Source: Trissonchulus latispiculum
Taxonomy: Eukaryota; Nematoda; Enoplea; Enoplida; Ironidae
NCBI GenBank assembly: GCA_030248195.1
Contig: JASAND010026118.1
Coordinates: 1-64,000, forward strand
DNA length: 64,000 nt
Direction of reading: 5' to 3'
The notes under the pieces are model-generated. The model was given only the letters and a program-made list of their open reading frames with translations. It made no database searches and was not told where the DNA came from. The translations under genes were made by a program, and so were the position numbers. Shown here one piece after another: positions 24,290 to 36,712 of the stretch. The number at the start of each line of letters is the position of its first letter. Position 1 is the stretch's first letter.

Positions 24290-26716
24290 CCAACAGGCTT
24301 GAAAATAAGCTTAATCACAATCCAAATCCTTCTTTCAAAAATTCATCGTCGCTAATTCTTGCGGGCTTCAGCCTTCGTTAGACATGCGGGGTCCAGGGCT
24401 TTTCGCTTTTTCTCTGAGATTTCTGACTGAGTGCAGCAAGTAGTCCTTCGGGTTTATTAAATGCGCTGTCTTCTTGCAACTTATCCGGACTGGAGGGGAG
24501 AGATTCAGCTCCTTCCATACCTATATGTAGAGATATGTTATTAGCTGTATACAGTTATCTGGTTTTTTTGTGGTTTCTGCCAGCGGTAACTGGGCAACTG
24601 GCAACTATTTGTTGCAAAGGAAATTTGTGGTGGTGTTAATTTAGAAAAAATTCAGATTACTTTGTATTGCCTGTAGCACTAGGCATGTCGATATATAATA
24701 CTGGTAGTTCGGTGTTAAAGCTGAAGAAGAAATGCAGTAGTTTATATACAAACAATTCGCTCCAGATTCTTTATAATGTTGTATGCTCAACAGGTGGAAT
24801 AAAGCGTATTATTATGTAAGGACTTCTAAGTCCCAATTGCTAACAATTTGCAAAATCTATGACACATAAGTCATAATATTGTTACTAACACCGTAATTTC
24901 CTACATTTGCTAACTACGACATTCTAAAAGAAGCACCCTTTTAGCTGTATAGGTGTATGCTTAATTCTAATATCCCCTTTGTGACTAGTCAGCGTTCACG
25001 AGACCGGACATACCATTAGTTGACTAAAACTATCTTTACGTAAACCAATTCATGCACCTAGCTGTTGCACCTACTGATATATCCTGCTGACGCACATAAC
25101 AATATTAGCATAAAGCTAAGCATGACTGTCAGTGTTATCGGTGTTTGTGTCCTTCTATGTGAAATAATCTTATGTTTTATGTTTTGGATAGCCGCTCCAT
25201 TGGATACACAGCTTACTTAATTTCCGCATTACACTGATGTTATGTTATTGACTTTACCTACACTTTCTCTGCATTAACCATATGTTTCTCAGTAAAAATA
25301 ACCTACATGTTGCATGGGGAGTCCGGAGTTACATCTAGTTTCAACGTTTCAAATCCTTTAAACTTTACCAAAATGAGCTAAATGAGCTTTGGGTATTATG
25401 TTTTCCAAATTCAACACTGGTGATTCTATGCCTGACAAATAAAAGTGCTTACTTCTACTGTTCCTTGTTACCGTGAATACTGGTCGCTCAACAGCAATAG
25501 AAATTGAGAAATTGATTACATGAAACAAATTGGGTGGGTCTTGAAAAAACGCAGCATTGACTGCGTGACGCAGTCCGGGAAGTGACCAGGAAGGACCTGC
25601 AATTCAGTTTACGACTGGGGCGGAGAAGAATCTGCGATCGCTGATGATAACGTTAATACGAGCTTTCACATAGGGGTGTTTAGTTTAGGGCCGTTAACAA
25701 AATGCGTTTCTGAATAACGGGATTCCATAATTGTTCTCCACTTGTTAACGGAATTCCATGTCCTCCGTGGTCACTTGCCAGATTTCGTCACGTAGTCAGT
25801 GTAGAGTTTTTGAGAATAAGATTTTTAACTTATTTCGAACAGGCGTCGGCCGGTTTTTAAGAAACGCCAAACGTTTCAATATTTTACGTTCACAGGCTAA
25901 TAATTTTTATTAGTCGCTTACCCAAGAAACTCACGTCAAGATCTACTATTTTAATGTCGAAACTTTAACGTTAAATTGTTTTAACAAGCTTTAGTTTTGC
26001 ACATGTTAGAATCAAGAAAACCGAGTAATGTATGATAGATTTATTAAACCAATCGCTTAATGCTACGGATTCAAACCTTTGCTTACTCACTCTAATTGTG
26101 AATTTGTACTTATATATTATAGTTGCACTTCCACTGTATTCCAAGATGGACAATTAAATAAACAGACAGACACTAACAGTAAATCATCCATACTAATAGT
26201 AGTAGCAGTAGTAGTAAGTAGCAGTAGTAGTTATTGTCCTTGTAAACAGAATAAGTTACAATTTAAAAATCTGAAAACTTTTGCAGGTAAAACCAATAGT
26301 TTCAAAATGAAATTAGCCAAAAATTGGACCTCTTACAGTTTGCTTTGGTTTTGAAGATTTGAAAAATAATAGAGAAATTTAGTGATTACCACATTATTTC
26401 TGTAAAGTACAAAAACTGTCGTTTATCCTGCCCCCTCCCTTTCCTGTCTTGTTTCCAATTGAGTGTAAACGCTGTTCTCCTTGGCATTTACAAAAAGAGC
26501 AATTAAAGTGTGGCGAAGTGCCTCACTACACTTCGCCCAGCAGTCTCACATTATTTTTCAGTTATCCTAATTACAGCAGTACTTTACACTAATATTATGT
26601 TTAGTGCTGCTGACGTAAGTGTTATAAGTGCTGAAATATTTCCAACCACCATTTTATTTTTCAGTAATCGCATCAATTCTATACTTTTTACAATTAGTGA
26701 TTTCATTAACATGTTG
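24290..26716. other. No feature recognised
   Basis: AT-rich sequence with no supported gene. A short TAG/CAG trinucleotide-rich stretch lies at 26197-26230. No exon, RNA or terminal repeat pairing was found. Confidence 0.5.
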
Positions 26717-26725
26717 GATTAGGAC
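26717..26725. repeat. 9-bp target-site duplication (left)
   Basis: GATTAGGAC directly abuts the left end of the MULE-like element and is repeated exactly at 28041-28049. Confidence 0.85.
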
Positions 26726-28040
26726 GGCTTAGTCTCACTTTCCAAACCGTCTCACTTTCCAACCTACGTGTCTCACTTTCCAACCTACATGTCTCACTTT
26801 CCAACCTAACTGTCTCACTTTCCAACCTAACTGTCTCACTTTACAACTTTAATGTCTTACTTTACAACCTTAATTCATCTTTTAATAAAATCACCAAATT
26901 TTGGGATCTTTTCAGGATAACCAAATTTAAGCAAAAAGTTTAAAGTTCGAAGCTGAAGATGTAAGCTTATACTGAGCTAACGAAAAGCTAAATCGAAAAA
27001 CTAACTAACTAAAAACAAAAACTAACCTCGAAAACCTTTGAATACAACTTTTCAGCAAAATCGAACACAAAACATTTTTCGTGTCCCCTTGGTCCCCCCT
27101 TACGAATCGAAAAAATCGAATTTCGCGAAATCGAAAAATTTTGCGATATTTGAACTCAGTGTGGTCGAAAACATACCTATACCAAATTACCGCTCATTTG
27201 ATCAAGTTTTGCGGAATCTGGGCCTGGGGTGGGTTATCCTGAAAAGATCCAAAATTTGTGCAGAACAATCGTTTGAGGCGACGAATTTACCATATTCAGG
27301 GTCTCATTAATATTGATTTTAAGTTGACGTAAACTTTAAAATGAGGACAAGAAATTGATTCATGTGACAACGTTCGTCCAATCAAATTAAGGTTTATGAA
27401 GACACCATATTATTACATATGAGATAGTTATGCTGAACCATGCTGAAGGTAACAATACCGGACTGCGCGCTAAATTTAATCACCAACATCCTCGACTTTC
27501 AGTATTTTTGGTCACGTTGCAAGAAATTCATCATGCCACCCAGATCCGAATCCGTCAGTTAAACAACAGCAATCCTCCAACTGCAAGAAATCCCAAATAT
27601 TCCGATAACGATGTTAACATTAACAACTCGAAAACTATTTTCGCGGAGCGTTTGGAAAATCTTCAGCCGGACTCCCCCAATTATGCTGAATCTATTGGTA
27701 ATGAAATTATTCTATTCTTAGGCTATGTTCAACATTTGATTTAAGAAGTTGTTTGTTGCAGATGTATGTTGCTGTTATTTGATTTTGTTATTTGTTTGTT
27801 ATTCTGTTATTGTTGCAAATTTTTTGTTTATTACTGTAAAAGTAACGAAATTTCCAATTAAGTGTTGCGTTAGTTGTAAAGTAAGACATTAAGGTTGTAA
27901 AGTGAGACACTCCGGTTGGAAAGTGAGACACCCAGGTTGGAAAGTGAGACACCCGGGTTGGAAAGTGAGACAGCCAGGTTGGAAAGTGAGACAATGGGTT
28001 GGAAAGTGAGACAAGAAAGGTTGGAAAGTGAGACATAATC
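26726..28040 (+). mobile_element. Mutator-like (MULE) element with tandem-repeat TIRs, internally deleted
   Basis: Both ends are arrays of a ~20-bp unit, GTCTCACTTTCCAACC plus spacer. They run as direct copies at 26732-26870 and as inverted copies at 27885-28034. The element is bounded by an exact 9-bp duplication, the size made by Mutator-superfamily transposases. The interior (about 1 kb) keeps only a C-terminal transposase-like frame (27430-27744). It is therefore a deletion derivative, possibly once mobilised in trans. Confidence 0.8.
27430..27744 (+). pseudogene. MULE transposase C-terminal fragment
   Basis: This 104-codon frame resembles the C-terminal region that follows the DDE core in animal FLYWCH-associated MULE transposases. 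An N-T-G-L-R start and HPRLSVFLVTLQEI lead into an I-R-Q-L helix, an R/K-N-P-K-Y-S-D linker and a terminal FLGYVQHL helix. The catalytic core and zinc finger are missing, so it cannot be an active transposase. The family match is from pattern recognition, not from a search. Confidence 0.5.
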
Positions 28041-28049
28041 GATTAGGAC
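28041..28049. repeat. 9-bp target-site duplication (right)
   Basis: GATTAGGAC, identical to 26717-26725. Confidence 0.85.
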
Positions 28050-28506
28050 ATTAGTGACAATTACTCTGACAATTGTGACAATGACAAGTACGTTCAATAT
28101 GGCTGTGTGCTACATATTTTGAATTTACTGATTGTTAATCATTGACGGAAATTTCATGAACTTGTCACTTACCAGAGGACAGGCTTCTGACGGTGCTTTC
28201 CCTTCGTCCATTATATATCTTAAAGGCCTTTGTCGTACCGTAATCTACTTTTCTCCTATACTTTTCTGAGTTAAATAATTTTCGTCTCGGTCCCCCTTGT
28301 TTCATCGCCATGGGCTTGACATATGAACGGGCGCATTACTGACAATATTATAGTTGCTTGTAAAGGTATATATATATATATAACATAATACTACAACGTA
28401 ATACTATTAATAAGAAATTATTTATATTATTTGTAAAAATGTATTTAATTATTTATTAATTAATTATTAGCACTGTTGATATTTCGATATTTTTTCTTAT
28501 TTCCAG

Positions 28507-28628
28507 TGACGGCAAAAAACAGAAAACGGCAAAGGGAACAGAATTCAGTGTTGGTTGATGAGCGGGCATCTGTCTTGGCTAGCAGTAGTCCGGTAACCCC
28601 AAGTCTGGACTCTCCATCTAGTGACTGA
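28507..28628 (+). other. Possible terminal coding exon
   Basis: A TTATTTCCAG acceptor is followed by an open frame: a basic stretch, then a Ser/Pro-rich tail ending SPSSD and a TGA. No upstream exon is identified. It could belong to the coiled-coil gene whose pieces are tandemly repeated just downstream. This is a suggestion only. Confidence 0.25.
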
Positions 28629-28689
28629 TCCGATATGAGTATGGCCTCAATTACCGCTGTAAATGAAGGCTATGTGACTACCACAGAAA

Positions 28690-30400
28690 AGGTGGAAGAT
28701 CTTGTCACCGCCAGCCTAAAAGCACGACCATGATGGATTCGGAAGAGAGTGAGGATGCCACTACGCTGAGTTTAAATTGAGGAATAAGGGGGCGCTATAA
28801 TTTACGTATATGCTTACAGGAAGTCAGTTAGTTTAGTATAAGAAAGTTAACATTTCTGAAATTTAATACATATTTTTTTGATAGTGCTAAAATTTTGTTT
28901 TCGGACTTATTTTAACGTTTAACTTGAATTTAATTTTTTAATGAAAAAGTATCTATTAATATATCTAAATTTCCAACTAATTTTTAAACACAGATTGACA
29001 CAGTCGTGAATAATTTCAGTGGTTAATTTCACGTAAAATATATGTGTATATATCTTTTATTTTTCAGAAGTTTTTTCAAAAATCGTGTATGAATTTTTAA
29101 TCCTTTTTCAAAATTAGGGATTTTAAGTATATATTTTTCAGTTTGTAACCTACGTAATTTTAATTTCGATTTTAGAAAAATAATTGCAATTGACTACGTA
29201 CTCCAATTCCCCTTAAAATCTTTAATTTTAAACCCTGCACCTAGTACAGAGTGTGTAATCTCATACAAAAATTGAAAGAAATTTTCTTATTTGGGTGGTA
29301 CATTCAACTGTCACGTGATTCCATAATGTCCAATCATAGCGTGTATGACAACTGGCATGTATGACAACTAGGAATACGCCCATGTTGACTGCAATAAAGG
29401 ATTTCATTGTTATACACATATACTTCAATTTTTACAGTTTTTATTTGAGATTTTTATTTAAGGTGGAAGGTCTTGTCACCGCCAATCTAAAAGCACGACC
29501 ATGATGGATTCGGAAGAGAGTGACGATGCCACTACCTATACGTCGGCTCCACCTGGGAATAAGACGACGCCGTCTCAGTTTCAGGTATCGGCGGTCCTGA
29601 TGCTCGGATCGCAGCTGACTGAGGTTACAGCTGAAAAGGCTTAGTTACAAGTGGAGCTGGCCCGGTTGAAAGATATGATGTCGGAACTAGAAGAGTGTGA
29701 AACAAAACCAGAATTGCAGAGTTGGAGCAAGAGATTATTTCAGCGAAAGAAAATGCAAAGACTGCCGGAAAACTGAGCGGAGATAGGCTAAAAAGTCAGG
29801 CGGAGGAAATTCTAAAACTTGCCGAGAAAAAGGAAAAATTGTGGAAGAAGGTCATGTCACCGCCTCTCTAAAAGCATGATCATGATGGATTTGGAACAGA
29901 GTGGGGATGCCACTACCTATACGTCGGCTCCACCTGGGAATAAGACGACGCCGTCTCAGTTTCATGTATCGGCGGTCCTGATGCTCGGATCGCAGCTGAC
30001 TGAGGTTACAGCTGAAAAGGCTGAGTTACAAGTGGAACTGGCCCGGTTGAAAGATAAGATGTCGGAACTAGAAGAGTGTGAAACAAAACCAGAATTGCAG
30101 AGTTGGAGCAAGAGATTATTTCAGCGAAAGAAAATGCAAAGACTGCCGGAAAACTGAGCGGAGATAGGCTAAAAAGTCAGGCGGAGGAAATTCTAAAATT
30201 TGCCGAGAAAAAGGAAAAATTGTTGAAGAAGGTCATGTCACCGCCTCTCTAAAAGCATGATCATGATGGATTTGGAACAGAGTGAGGATGCCACTACCTG
30301 TACGTAGGCTTCACCTGGGAATAAGGAGACGCTGTCTCAGTCTCAGGAATCGGCGGTCCTGATGCTCAGATCGCAACTTGTGAAAACATGGAAAACGTCA
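28690..30400 (+). pseudogene. Tandem ~380-bp repeats of a broken coiled-coil reading frame
   Basis: The anchor GTCACCGCC occurs at 28704, 29475, 29855 and 30236. The last three give periods of 380 and 381 bp. Units 1 and 2 (29461-30220) are nearly identical, unit 3 is truncated, and the first copy keeps only about 80 bp. Each unit encodes a heptad-rich coiled coil. It begins in one frame (LTEVTAEKAELQVELARLKD) and continues in another (ELEQEIISAKENAKTAGKL), so the repeat carries a frame break. Unit 1 also has TAG where unit 2 has GAG. The period is not a multiple of three. The longest frame, 29819-30157, is therefore not a gene by itself. The parent gene is not identified. Confidence 0.5.
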
Positions 30401-30697
30401 CAAAGGAGAAGCTACAAGGAACTGAAGAATTTCAAATTTCTGCGTAGGAACACGAATGTATAAAGTATTGCATGTCTTAACTAATTGATAGAATAGAATA
30501 ATATTAATGAATTAATAGAATTATTGTATGCATGCATCAGTCTAATTTACAGTAAAACAAGTAAACAATTACGTTTCCGCATGTTAATCTGGTGTGCTTT
30601 ACTAATACCGTTTCAGTTATAATGTTATTTTATTGGAAAATAACGAATTTACATGCCTGTTACAGCAACAAGACAAGCATTAAATATTCTGCTTTCA

Positions 30698-30771
30698 CAA
30701 ATGTCACAGATGAACCATCGGAAATTCCTTCACCATTTGAGAAGTAAAGTGAGTATAAATGTTGTTTGAGA

Positions 30772-30804
<33 letters not shown>

Positions 30805-30962
30805 CGTGTGTGTGTGTTTGTGTGTGTGTGTGTGCGTGTGTGTGTGTGTTTTAGCAAAACTGCACTTTTTGGCAATGTGCACATTTGCCAGTCATTTTGG
30901 AGAAACTGCACTCGGATAAACTACTTTAAGAAATGTCACAGATGAACCATCGGAAATTCCTA
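30698..30962. repeat. Direct 28-bp repeats around a (TG)n microsatellite
   Basis: ATGTCACAGATGAACCATCG plus eight more bases occur at about 30701-30728 and 30935-30962. Between them lies a (TG)n tract at 30784-30850. Sequence after the second copy (30960-31035) matches 28381-28470, so the whole 28.4-31.0 kb block has been duplicated in pieces. Confidence 0.65.
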
Positions 30963-31045
30963 ATACCACAGCGTAATACTGCTAATAAGAAATTATTTAT
31001 ATTATTTGTAAAGATGCATTTAATTGTTTATTATTTATTTATTTA

Positions 31046-31250
31046 ACCATATGCTGCGGTTGACCCGTTGACTAGCAGCATAAACTTTAATATCTTAATT
31101 AAATTCAGTTCGATTACCAGTAAATTTTGCTTCGGTTGACCAGGCCAACTTGCAGCATTAATTTCTTAAATTCAAGTCAGAGAGCAATAGATTCTTTACT
31201 CATATGCTGCGGTTGACCCAGCCAACTAGCAGCATAAACTTTAGTGTCTT
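31046..31250. repeat. ~90-bp minisatellite (CTGCGGTTGACC units)
   Basis: There are three units carrying ATGCTGCGGTTGACCC or a variant, then AGCAGCATAAACTTTA. A related fragment occurs near 39300. No coding potential. Confidence 0.6.
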
Positions 31251-31259
31251 AACTAAATA

Positions 31260-32970
31260 GAGAAAAGGCTTTAAGTCTAAGACTAATGGATTAGGAAAGT
31301 ACAATGATTTCATTAGGAAAGTACAATGATTTCATTCCATTAAAGGGTCTAATTTTCATGCCAGAACAGTGCAATTGTTAGTATTGTTCGTTGAAAATCC
31401 ACACGGCAGAGAACACAGAAAACAGACATTGATACAGTAGTGTAGTCATATATCTGTATCTTAACTATATCTGTTGAGGACTTGCAAATGGGATTCATCT
31501 TTGATTAGATACTTTTCAAATTTAGTTTAGAAATTTTGGTTTTAACGTTAACCTGTAAGCTGTCTAAAATCAAGAATTCCAAGATTGGGAAAATATTGGT
31601 ATGGCCACGTTCAAAAATTAAATATACGTTAATGCGAATGAAATCTCTTAATATAAAGTTCCTACTCCCTAGTAAAGGCAGGAGCCAACGTATTCATTCG
31701 GTTTATTACAAGTGAAAGTTTATTTGAATTTAGTACAAGTGAAAGCCAAGTTTATTACAAGTGAAACAGCAAAAAGAATGTAAACTCTGTGGCATGAACC
31801 TCACAGAACGGGTTTTGTGAGGTTTGAGCCTCACACAAGTAGTTTTGTGCGATTTCGGGTTTGGGTCATCGTCCTCACAAAACTTGCCTTCGTGCACAGA
31901 CTCTCACTACTTGTTGGCACAATGTTGTCTTGCCATTGATGATTTTAAATAAACTTTATTGCGTCATGGTTCAGTCAAATTCAGCCAAGTCAGGTGGTAT
32001 GGTGGTGGTATCCTTTTGTGCAGTGCCTTGGTGGAAACGTTTTAAAACGCTATCACATTCGCAATTCTGGGAGTTGGAAAAAGCCTTATACATTGTTTTA
32101 AAGCTTATAATTAGGACATTCACATGAGCTTAGGAAACTAGCAAAAACAAAGGAAAACCTTTCTGACATATCGGCTAAATGTGACCAAAAACTTTTGAAC
32201 ATCGATTTCTCGAAACTGTAGAATCGGCCAAAAGTTCTTTTTATCCCATAATATGGAGGACATATGTGACGAGGGACGTTTTCTGGATTTGGCTCAGCAA
32301 TTCTTAACGGTAGAGAAAATCGGCAAAATGCACAGTAACATGAAATTTTCAATTTCATTACATGAAAATCATGTTTGTAGTAAACTGTATGATGAGCTGA
32401 CAAATAGTTTTTGGATTTGGCAACCGAAACGATGATAATAACTTGATGATAATTCTCCTTTCAGTTCAACTAAATCCAGGTTTTTGATTTGTAAACAGTT
32501 CTATTGCGCACCACCTAAAAGACAATTCGTTAGCTCAACTGAAGCGTCGAACTGAAGTATAAGTCAAACATATCTTAGTAAATGTAAGTAAGCAAGTAAG
32601 TAAGTAATGTTGCGACACGTTTTTGGAATAAAATTATCCTATTTCAACAATTTGGGAAATCTATAAAAACTTGGAAAGTGACTAAAACAGAATGTTGAAT
32701 ATGGATCCAACATTTAAAGAGAAATTAATTGAAACGATCTTATCACCAAGATTAACAATAAGTCATCTTTATTGAAATGAACAAGAACCTCAGGACAGTT
32801 TGTAGTTTTGTTATCGCAAAGCAGTAACTTCAAACAGTAGGCAGAAGTTAAATAGGCATAAGTACAGTAAAGCCCTTGAAAGCTCTTGATGAGCTGAGCA
32901 CGCTTTTTGATAGAGCCAACTCGCAGAAATGAGCCCATATCTCGGAATTTACGTAGAACGTCCAACCAGA
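31260..32970. other. No feature recognised
   Basis: AT-rich sequence. Short frames at 31861-32127, 32098-32403 and 32714-32965 show no domains and overlap one another. Confidence 0.5.
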
Positions 32971-32974
32971 GTTA

Positions 32975-33270
32975 AATCCGAATTCGTGAATTCAGGGAAT
33001 TTGGTGCATTTTTAAACATTGGTTCTAGTGCAAGATTTGTTCTGCTCATCAAGAGCTTTCGAATGATACCCGTACTGTAGGTATTGGAGAAAATGTTTAT
33101 AATCCAAAAAAAATTTGAATTCGGGGAATTGATCAAATTTTCAAGAGTTCGTTCAATTACAAAAGTTGTTAAGCTTGTTAGGATCTCTTGAATGATAGCC
33201 ATCTTATGGGTATTGGAGAAAATTTTTAAAATCCGAAAATTTTGATAACCCGGAATTCCGGAAGTTGGGT
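32975..33270. repeat. Degenerate ~130-bp tandem repeat
   Basis: Blocks containing GAATTC-GGGAATT, GAATGATA(C/G)CC and GTATTGGAGAAAAT recur two to three times. The minus-strand frame at 32972-33274 simply translates this repeat. Confidence 0.5.
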
Positions 33271-33994
33271 ACATTTTCGTGGAAGGCTTCTAAGAGCTAA
33301 AATGTGTAGTGATACCAGCTCTATGCGATTCTAAAAACAAATTGATTACGATAAAAATCGGTCGAAAAACCAAAAAGTTTTAAATTATCCGTAAATTAAA
33401 CCTGAAATTCCGGTTTCTTCCTGACTGCACTACAATAAAAACCGTTCAGAGTTTCTATTAAATATTTTAGGTTTATACATCACTTAAAAATAAAAGCAAC
33501 AAGAAAATGCAATTATAGTCAGGATGTCTGATACAAATTAAAAAGTACGATTCATGAATAGTATTTGCTATGTGCGCCATATTATGATGATACGCCATAT
33601 TATGATATACGCGTGATGAAGAAAGAACAGATTTCAGAAACAGTTGCACTATGTATAACTTAAATACAAATACTGAACCCTATAGCAATGGTTTTGATGA
33701 ACTCAGGACAGCACCAACTAAGTTTAAGAATAGCTGAGGAACTGTGAAAACAAGTCTATTCTTTTAAATGAGAAATAATATATATTCTTCTACTATGTTG
33801 CAATTAATCTTCAACAAATCTGGTATAGTCCTCAGTAAAATCAAAATTAAAATTATTAACCAACGAATTAATAAGCCAACTTTGTCCTTAGCATGTGACA
33901 GTAATATTGAGAAGCTGATTCCCTCAAAAATGGCCATTTTTTGAACCTCAAAACAGTTTTTGCTTATACTGGCTTAGCCCATACGTGTGCTTTT

Positions 33995-34145
33995 CACCCC
34001 CCCCCCAGACCTGAGCTCACCCCCCCAGAAGGGTCCCTCACCCCCCCCCCAGAATCCGGATTTTTCCGGTAAAAAACCGGAAAAATCCGGTTTTTCGGCG
34101 GCCTTCGGCCGCCCTTCACCCCCCCCCCCCCCAGAACTTCCCCTC
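33995..34145. repeat. C-run repeat with nested CCGGAAAAATCCGG hairpins
   Basis: Long C runs surround TCCGG/CCGGA palindromes and GGCGGCCTTCGGCCGCC (34096-34112). It looks like a relative of the CCGGCGAAGCCGG family in a different orientation. The proline-rich and glycine-rich frames over it are artefacts. Confidence 0.5.
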
Positions 34146-35134
34146 CTGCACATGTCTGGCTTAGCCACTAGAGATAGCTCAAGGTTTGTAAAAGCAAAAA
34201 TGTTCATTTTCATGCCCTCTTTCCAGCCATAACAACCAAATCCGTGTCTTGTCTGCATACTGGGAGCCTAAGGCCAAAAACCAAAACTTTCTAATCTTTT
34301 GGCGTAAAAATACGGGACTGGTCCCAGAATGTTAAAAAGCACGGAAATAGGTTATTTAGTAAGTTTTGGCCATTAGCGTAAAGGATTAAAGCCGTCTGAT
34401 TTAAAAATACCCGAAAGGAAACCAACACCTTCCGCTAAAATCGTCTACTGAATTAGCTTCAACTAAAAAGTTGCAGTGATCACCATGATTGCATATTAAA
34501 TCAGACTCCGTGATGTGTGGTGAATTTGTCTTTTGGATGAAGTTTTTTCGTCTGTAAGTAAAGTCTGTACATATATTGGATCAATATATGATTCAAAATT
34601 CCAATCCTGGCTTTGCGACAAATTGCATACTGTACAGGAATATCAAGTAATTTATCATGAAGCTGTATGTTCAGAGTAAAATTGGATGTGAAAAAGTTTT
34701 AGTAACGCACAGAAGGTTGTGTAAGATGTCGCCACAAGTTTTCAGTTGTACGACCAACTGATTGTACTTGTTTCCATAATGGAAATAAAAATCTGAAAAT
34801 AGGAATGTGTTCAATGTTCAAGTGTGAGAAGAATGTTAACCAACAAAAATATAATCTAGTAGCAAATGTTGAAAACAGATGGCAGAACTTGCCAACGGGT
34901 TAAACTGCCGGTATTTGCAGGCTAGTATATAGAGTTGGGTGATTGTCTGAACTAGAATTATAAAAACTGGAACTTGGTGTCAGGTTATCTCAATGTTTAA
35001 ATTTAAACTGATAAATTTACCTATCAAAGCGGCCACTTTGATGTTATGGGAAAGCATGACAGATATAGCATTTTTCAACAAGTTTTCAAGAGCACAGAAT
35101 ATAACCTTTTCAAACTAGATCATCAAAGATCGAC

Positions 35135-35340
35135 AAATGAAAGAACAAACGAAACTAAGATTGTCACTACAGCACCTCCGACCCGAAAAATTAGGGCCCG
35201 AGGTGGGGATCGAACCCACAACCGTTGGCTGTCTAGGCCAACGCTCTACCGATTGAGCCACCCGGGCACAATCGAACCAAGCTTAAGTTGGAATTCGTTC
35301 CCAAACTGTAGTGACATTTTAGAAGACGCTTTCGCGCCAG
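35135..35340 (-). repeat. tRNA-derived repeat, third copy
   Basis: This copy matches the first 206 bp of the 262-bp unit at 12467-12728, starting at AAATGAAAG and ending at GCGCCAG. It lacks the last ~56 bp of the 12-kb units, which suggests that the 206-bp part is the mobile unit. No target duplication is evident. Confidence 0.7.
35195..35267 (-). tRNA. tRNA-like sequence in SINE, copy 3
   Basis: The best-preserved cloverleaf of the three copies: acceptor GCCCGGG/CUCGGGC, anticodon loop CUAGACA and a perfect GUGGG/CCCAC T stem. The anticodon AGA without a long variable arm argues against a functional tRNA-Ser. Confidence 0.55.
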
Positions 35341-35491
35341 TCATAGGCAAAGTCATACAATTTTTGGGGAGGGCAAATTACAAAAACTTTGAGAATTTTA
35401 TTTTGATAAATTACCTTCGCTGCTTAATTAAACCTTTTGACATTTACTAGTATGCAAAAGACTGCTGTGCAAAAAAATTAGTTTTAACAAT

Positions 35492-35524
35492 AATGGTAAT
35501 GCTCCTAATTTGAGCATTACCATT
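35492..35524. repeat. Perfect hairpin, 13-bp arms
   Basis: AATGGTAATGCTC, a seven-base loop, then GAGCATTACCATT. It lies just upstream of a tRNA 3'-half-like sequence. Confidence 0.7.
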
Positions 35525-35544
35525 GAAAACTTGAAAAAAAATTG

Positions 35545-35587
35545 TCCGGAGTCAGAAGGGCCGTGGTTCGATCCCCGGCGGGACCAA
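35545..35587 (+). repeat. tRNA 3'-half-like fragment (SINE remnant)
   Basis: A GGTTCGATCCCCGGCGGGACCA-type B-box region reads like the T arm, acceptor and CCA of a tRNA, but no 5' half is present. It is probably a second SINE family fragment. Confidence 0.4.
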
Positions 35588-36712
35588 TTCTTTACTTTCA
35601 ATGGTGGGTGAAAAGCTGAACCTCCCTCTTCTGTTCTCTCTTCTAGGTCCTGGTTTCGTGGGTACGAGGGTGCCTGACGCCTACCGTTTAGGTTTGTCCT
35701 TAGTTTCTTCCTGATCCGCCCGCCCTGGCAGCCTCGCCACATGTAGCGCAGCAGTTTCGAAGTGTTTTTAGAAGCACGCATCAAATGAAAATGGATCTTT
35801 CTCCAGTGGATCAAATGCCGCGGCAACATATTTGCTAATTAAAGTTATATGGCCAGCAGAAGTTTGCTTGAGATAACCAGAAATATTCTAACGTCTACAG
35901 GCAAGGAATTTGTAATGAATACAGTCGAAGACTTTGTTGCTCTTTCAAGTGGACGGAATGGATTTTCGAAGACTTGTTTGTTAAAAAAATTGATTAGATG
36001 ATTTATACCCAAGGTCATCCTCACTGCAAGAATTCGACAGAAATAGTAAAGACAGTTTAGTCTTTAGTTTGGACAATGGGGTGATCTAGTGTCGCTTTCT
36101 CAAACATATATAAATAGAAATTAACACGGGGTAGAAATCTGGGGGTGTCTTATTGAGGGTTCCTGGGTTCTTGGTGGTTCTTCGAAGGTGTCTACTGTTT
36201 TATGATAGGAACCTATTTAACTTGTTACCATCATTCCGGTGTTTTATATGCACTCACGCCCACCAAGCTCGTGCAAACCTTCAAAACAACTTCTTTTGAA
36301 CGTCTTTTCCCTTGTGTCACCGTAATTTGTTATAGCTGACTTTGACTAGCTCGCCATGTCTAGCACAAAACTAGATAAGGAAACCCATGCGGCTGAGACC
36401 GCCGCGAAAAAACAGTTGCTGTTTCCAGTTTCGCCTGCATTAAAACACTGTTACAGAAAAATTCATTTTACAAAGCAAGCACATAGTGCAGTTTGTTGTA
36501 TTGCTATCTGTGATGAGTTTACTCAGGATTTTGCGCTTGCCACTGTTAGTTACCACAGCATCGGTTCCATATGCCCGAGATTCCTGTCATATGGTTATCA
36601 ATGAAGTTAACTCTTGCAATCCAGGGGTTAAAGACAGAAAAGAATCATTGAGGTAAGATTTAATTGCCGCAACGATGAAAGGCCTTTATTAGTTCGATGA
36701 TCGTTATGAACT

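Noticed and set aside
33974..34258. Gly-rich and Pro-rich frames
   Set aside because: Same homopolymer artefact over the C-run repeat.
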